Translations under genes and position numbers: made by a program
Shown: piece after piece, positions 62,976-64,000 of the stretch
How positions within the stretch are numbered: the first letter of the stretch is position 1
How the letters are laid out: each line of letters starts with the position of its first letter
Assembly: GCF_010975035.1 (NCBI RefSeq)
Contig: NZ_JAAIUV010000018.1
Location: 1 to 64,000 of the forward strand
Length of the DNA: 64,000 nt
Source: Neobacillus thermocopriae
GTDB lineage: Bacteria; Bacillota; Bacilli; Bacillales; Cytobacillaceae
Direction: 5' to 3'
Notes under the pieces: model-generated
Seen by the model: the letters and a program-made list of their open reading frames with translations, nothing else
Told to the model about the DNA's origin: nothing
Database searches by the model: none

Positions 62976-63024
62976 ACTATATAGTTCAACTGTATAGTTA
63001 TATTATATACAGTTTAACTGTATA
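62976..63024 (-). promoter_or_regulatory. Twin palindromic operators, probably for PadR
   Basis: Two related palindromes. ACTATATAGTTCAACTGTATAGT (62976-62998, imperfect) and TATACAGTTTAACTGTATA (63006-63024, perfect around one central base) share the core ACTGTATA/TATACAGT. Their centres are about 28 bases apart. They lie just upstream of padR, where promoter elements would be. Confidence 0.75.
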
Positions 63025-63095
63025 ATGTCAAAAAAATCTCATGATGAAAAAGTTGATTTCGTGTGAAGAAAGATGAAATGAGAAGGGGGAAAATA

Positions 63096-63179
63096 ATGAA
63101 TAGGCGTGAAATGGTTCCGTACTGTGAAAATAAGGATCAGGAAAATTCAAAAAAGAAAAAGAACCACCTACCTACCTAA
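63096..63179 (+). CDS. Doubtful small ORF (27 aa)
   Basis: ATG at 63096 follows GAGAAGGGGGAAAATA, a strong ribosome binding site. The product is 27 residues, polar and basic (REMVPYCENKDQENSKKKKN). No family is recognised and no terminator follows. It lies between a minus-strand PadR gene and a minus-strand HxlR gene. Kept because of the ribosome binding site only. Confidence 0.25.
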   Translation: MNRREMVPYCENKDQENSKKKKNHLPT

Positions 63180-63216
63180 CAATGATAGGAGGAGCTCTTT
63201 TACGATTGTTGAAGTA

Positions 63217-63588
63217 TTATTTTAATTTTTCATTTAGAATATTTTCCTCTAAAACCGAAAATTTGTCTCCATATACTTTGGTGATATGTTTTTCTCCCCA
63301 AGCACACAAGGAGTCAAGTATGTCTTTCAAACTCCAACCATACTCACTGAGTTCATATTCGACTTTTGGGGGAACTTGATTATAGACAATACGATTAATC
63401 ACGCCATCTTCTTCTAATTCTCGTAATTGTTGCGTTAACATTTTTTGAGTAATATTTGGCATCAGGCGCTTCAATTCACTTGTTCGTTTTTTACCATGGG
63501 TGAGATGGCAAAGGATGACACATTTCCATTTTCCTCCAATAACCTCTAATGTAGCTTCCACTGCAATATTGTATTTCTTTTTGTTCAT
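63217..63588 (-). CDS. HxlR-family transcriptional regulator
   Basis: This 123-aa winged-helix regulator starts AVEATLEVIGGKWKCVILCHL, the HxlR hallmark, followed by RTSELKRLMPNITQKMLTQQL and YGWSLKDILDSLCAWGEKH. A single Cys (KCVI) at about residue 18 lies where redox- or quinone-sensing members such as YodB have their reactive Cys. It is divergent from an MFS transporter gene, matching the ytcD-ytbD arrangement of Bacillus subtilis. A strong inverted repeat lies between the two. The start follows TTTGGAGGGATACG. Confidence 0.9.
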   Translation of the reverse strand: MNKKKYNIAVEATLEVIGGKWKCVILCHLTHGKKRTSELKRLMPNITQKMLTQQLRELEEDGVINRIVYNQVPPKVEYELSEYGWSLKDILDSLCAWGEKHITKVYGDKFSVLEENILNEKLK

Positions 63589-63611
63589 CGTATCCCTCCA
63601 AATCGATAGGT

Positions 63612-63640
63612 ACCAAAAAGTTACTATATTACTTTTTGGT
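63612..63640. promoter_or_regulatory. HxlR operator-like inverted repeat
   Basis: Perfect ten-base inverted repeat ACCAAAAAGT/ACTTTTTGGT around a nine-base AT spacer, 24 bases before the HxlR gene. It should be the site for repression of one or both divergent genes. Confidence 0.78.
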
Positions 63641-63784
63641 GCTTATGGCACTTATAAGTACGTTCTTCTCAATCAGTATGATATGTTCCATAATAACATG
63701 TGCCGGCGAAACTTCAATATATTCATCATTTTCTGCTAGCAGAGTTTGATTCATACAACAAGAGATTAATCAGGAGGGGAAGTC

Positions 63785-64000
63785 ATGTCTTTGAACAAAA
63801 CAAAGAGTAATTTTGCGCTATTGGCCTTGGCAATAAGTGCATTTGCGATTGGCACAACCGAATTCATTAGTGTTGGTTTATTGCCATTGATAGCAGATGA
63901 TTTAAATATCTCAGTCAGATCAGCTGGATTAACAGTTTCGTTATATGCATTGGGTGTGACATTTGGTGCACCGATCTTGACGTCTCTGACATCTGCCATG
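63785..64000 (+). CDS. MFS transporter (DHA1-type), N-terminal part
   Basis: ATG follows CAGGAGGGGAAGTC. The visible 72 codons begin SLNKTKSNFALLALAISAFA and then GTTEFISVGLLPLIADDLNI, which is the typical first helix and DHA1 (AraJ/YtbD-like) motif of Pfam MFS_1 drug or sugar efflux proteins. The rest lies outside the window. Control by the divergent HxlR regulator and the operator-like repeat between them is likely. Confidence 0.85.
   Translation, partial: MSLNKTKSNFALLALAISAFAIGTTEFISVGLLPLIADDLNISVRSAGLTVSLYALGVTFGAPILTSLTSAM

Overview
The window looks like chromosomal DNA from a low-GC, endospore-forming member of the Bacillaceae. Evidence for this includes a GerPF-type spore germination protein, a SleB-type cortex-hydrolase domain protein, a SwrC/TetR pair, a YrrT methyltransferase, lysine and cobalamin riboswitches, strong AGGAGG ribosome binding sites, frequent TTG/GTG starts and many intrinsic terminators. 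I cannot name the genus. No rRNA, tRNA or CRISPR array was seen.

Layout. 1-620: the 5' part of a group II intron (minus strand) with the first 32 codons of its maturase, inserted beside a terminator-like hairpin. 0.7-5.4 kb: a lipoprotein, methionine aminopeptidase, dapA under a lysine riboswitch, a D-2-hydroxyacid dehydrogenase and a PAP2 phosphatase. 5.5-10 kb: a class I ribonucleotide reductase operon (alpha, beta, flavodoxin) behind paired NrdR-like boxes and a B12 riboswitch with a readable terminator/antiterminator switch. 10-18.4 kb: a glycolate/glyoxylate block (glycolate oxidase subunits E, F and D, malate synthase G, an FAH-family hydrolase, an IclR regulator). 18.4-21.1 kb: a newly spotted 48-aa gene, a Dph6-like ATP pyrophosphatase, an intergenic region with a structured terminator, and an EamA exporter.

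21.2-31 kb is the most interesting block: a LacI-type regulator with four operator-like sites, a complete dedicated ECF transporter (S, T, A, A'), two nucleoside phosphorylases, an amidohydrolase/deaminase, an MtnA-like isomerase and a FucA-like class II aldolase. Together they read as uptake of a (5'-modified) purine nucleoside and its conversion to nucleobase, dihydroxyacetone phosphate and an aldehyde, by the logic of the 5-deoxyribose / methylthioadenosine DHAP shunt.

31-38.6 kb: two small proteins, a TetR regulator divergent from a SwrC-like RND pump, an RMD1/YagE protein, a SleB-domain hydrolase and guaC with PurBox-like sites. 38.9-48 kb: a chromosomal TubZ/FtsZ-like GTPase followed by a decaying stretch. 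Here a small protein gene is frameshifted, a VanR-VanS-VanY-VanZ-like cluster without vanHAX has a stop at codon 3 of vanY, a DUF456 gene may use an ATA start, and a membrane protein gene has an internal deletion. 48-51.6 kb: a GerPF-like protein, a Cys-rich small protein behind a sigma-E-like -10 box, yrrT, prsW and an HD-domain protein. 51.7-57.4 kb: an NhaC-family transporter divergent from hutU-hutI-hutG (no hutH or hutP here). 57.4-64 kb: an LCP protein, a lipoprotein nuclease, a sugar dehydrogenase-like protein, a PadR/DUF2812 pair with palindromic operators, and an HxlR/MFS divergent pair with a 10-bp inverted repeat between them; the MFS gene runs off the end.
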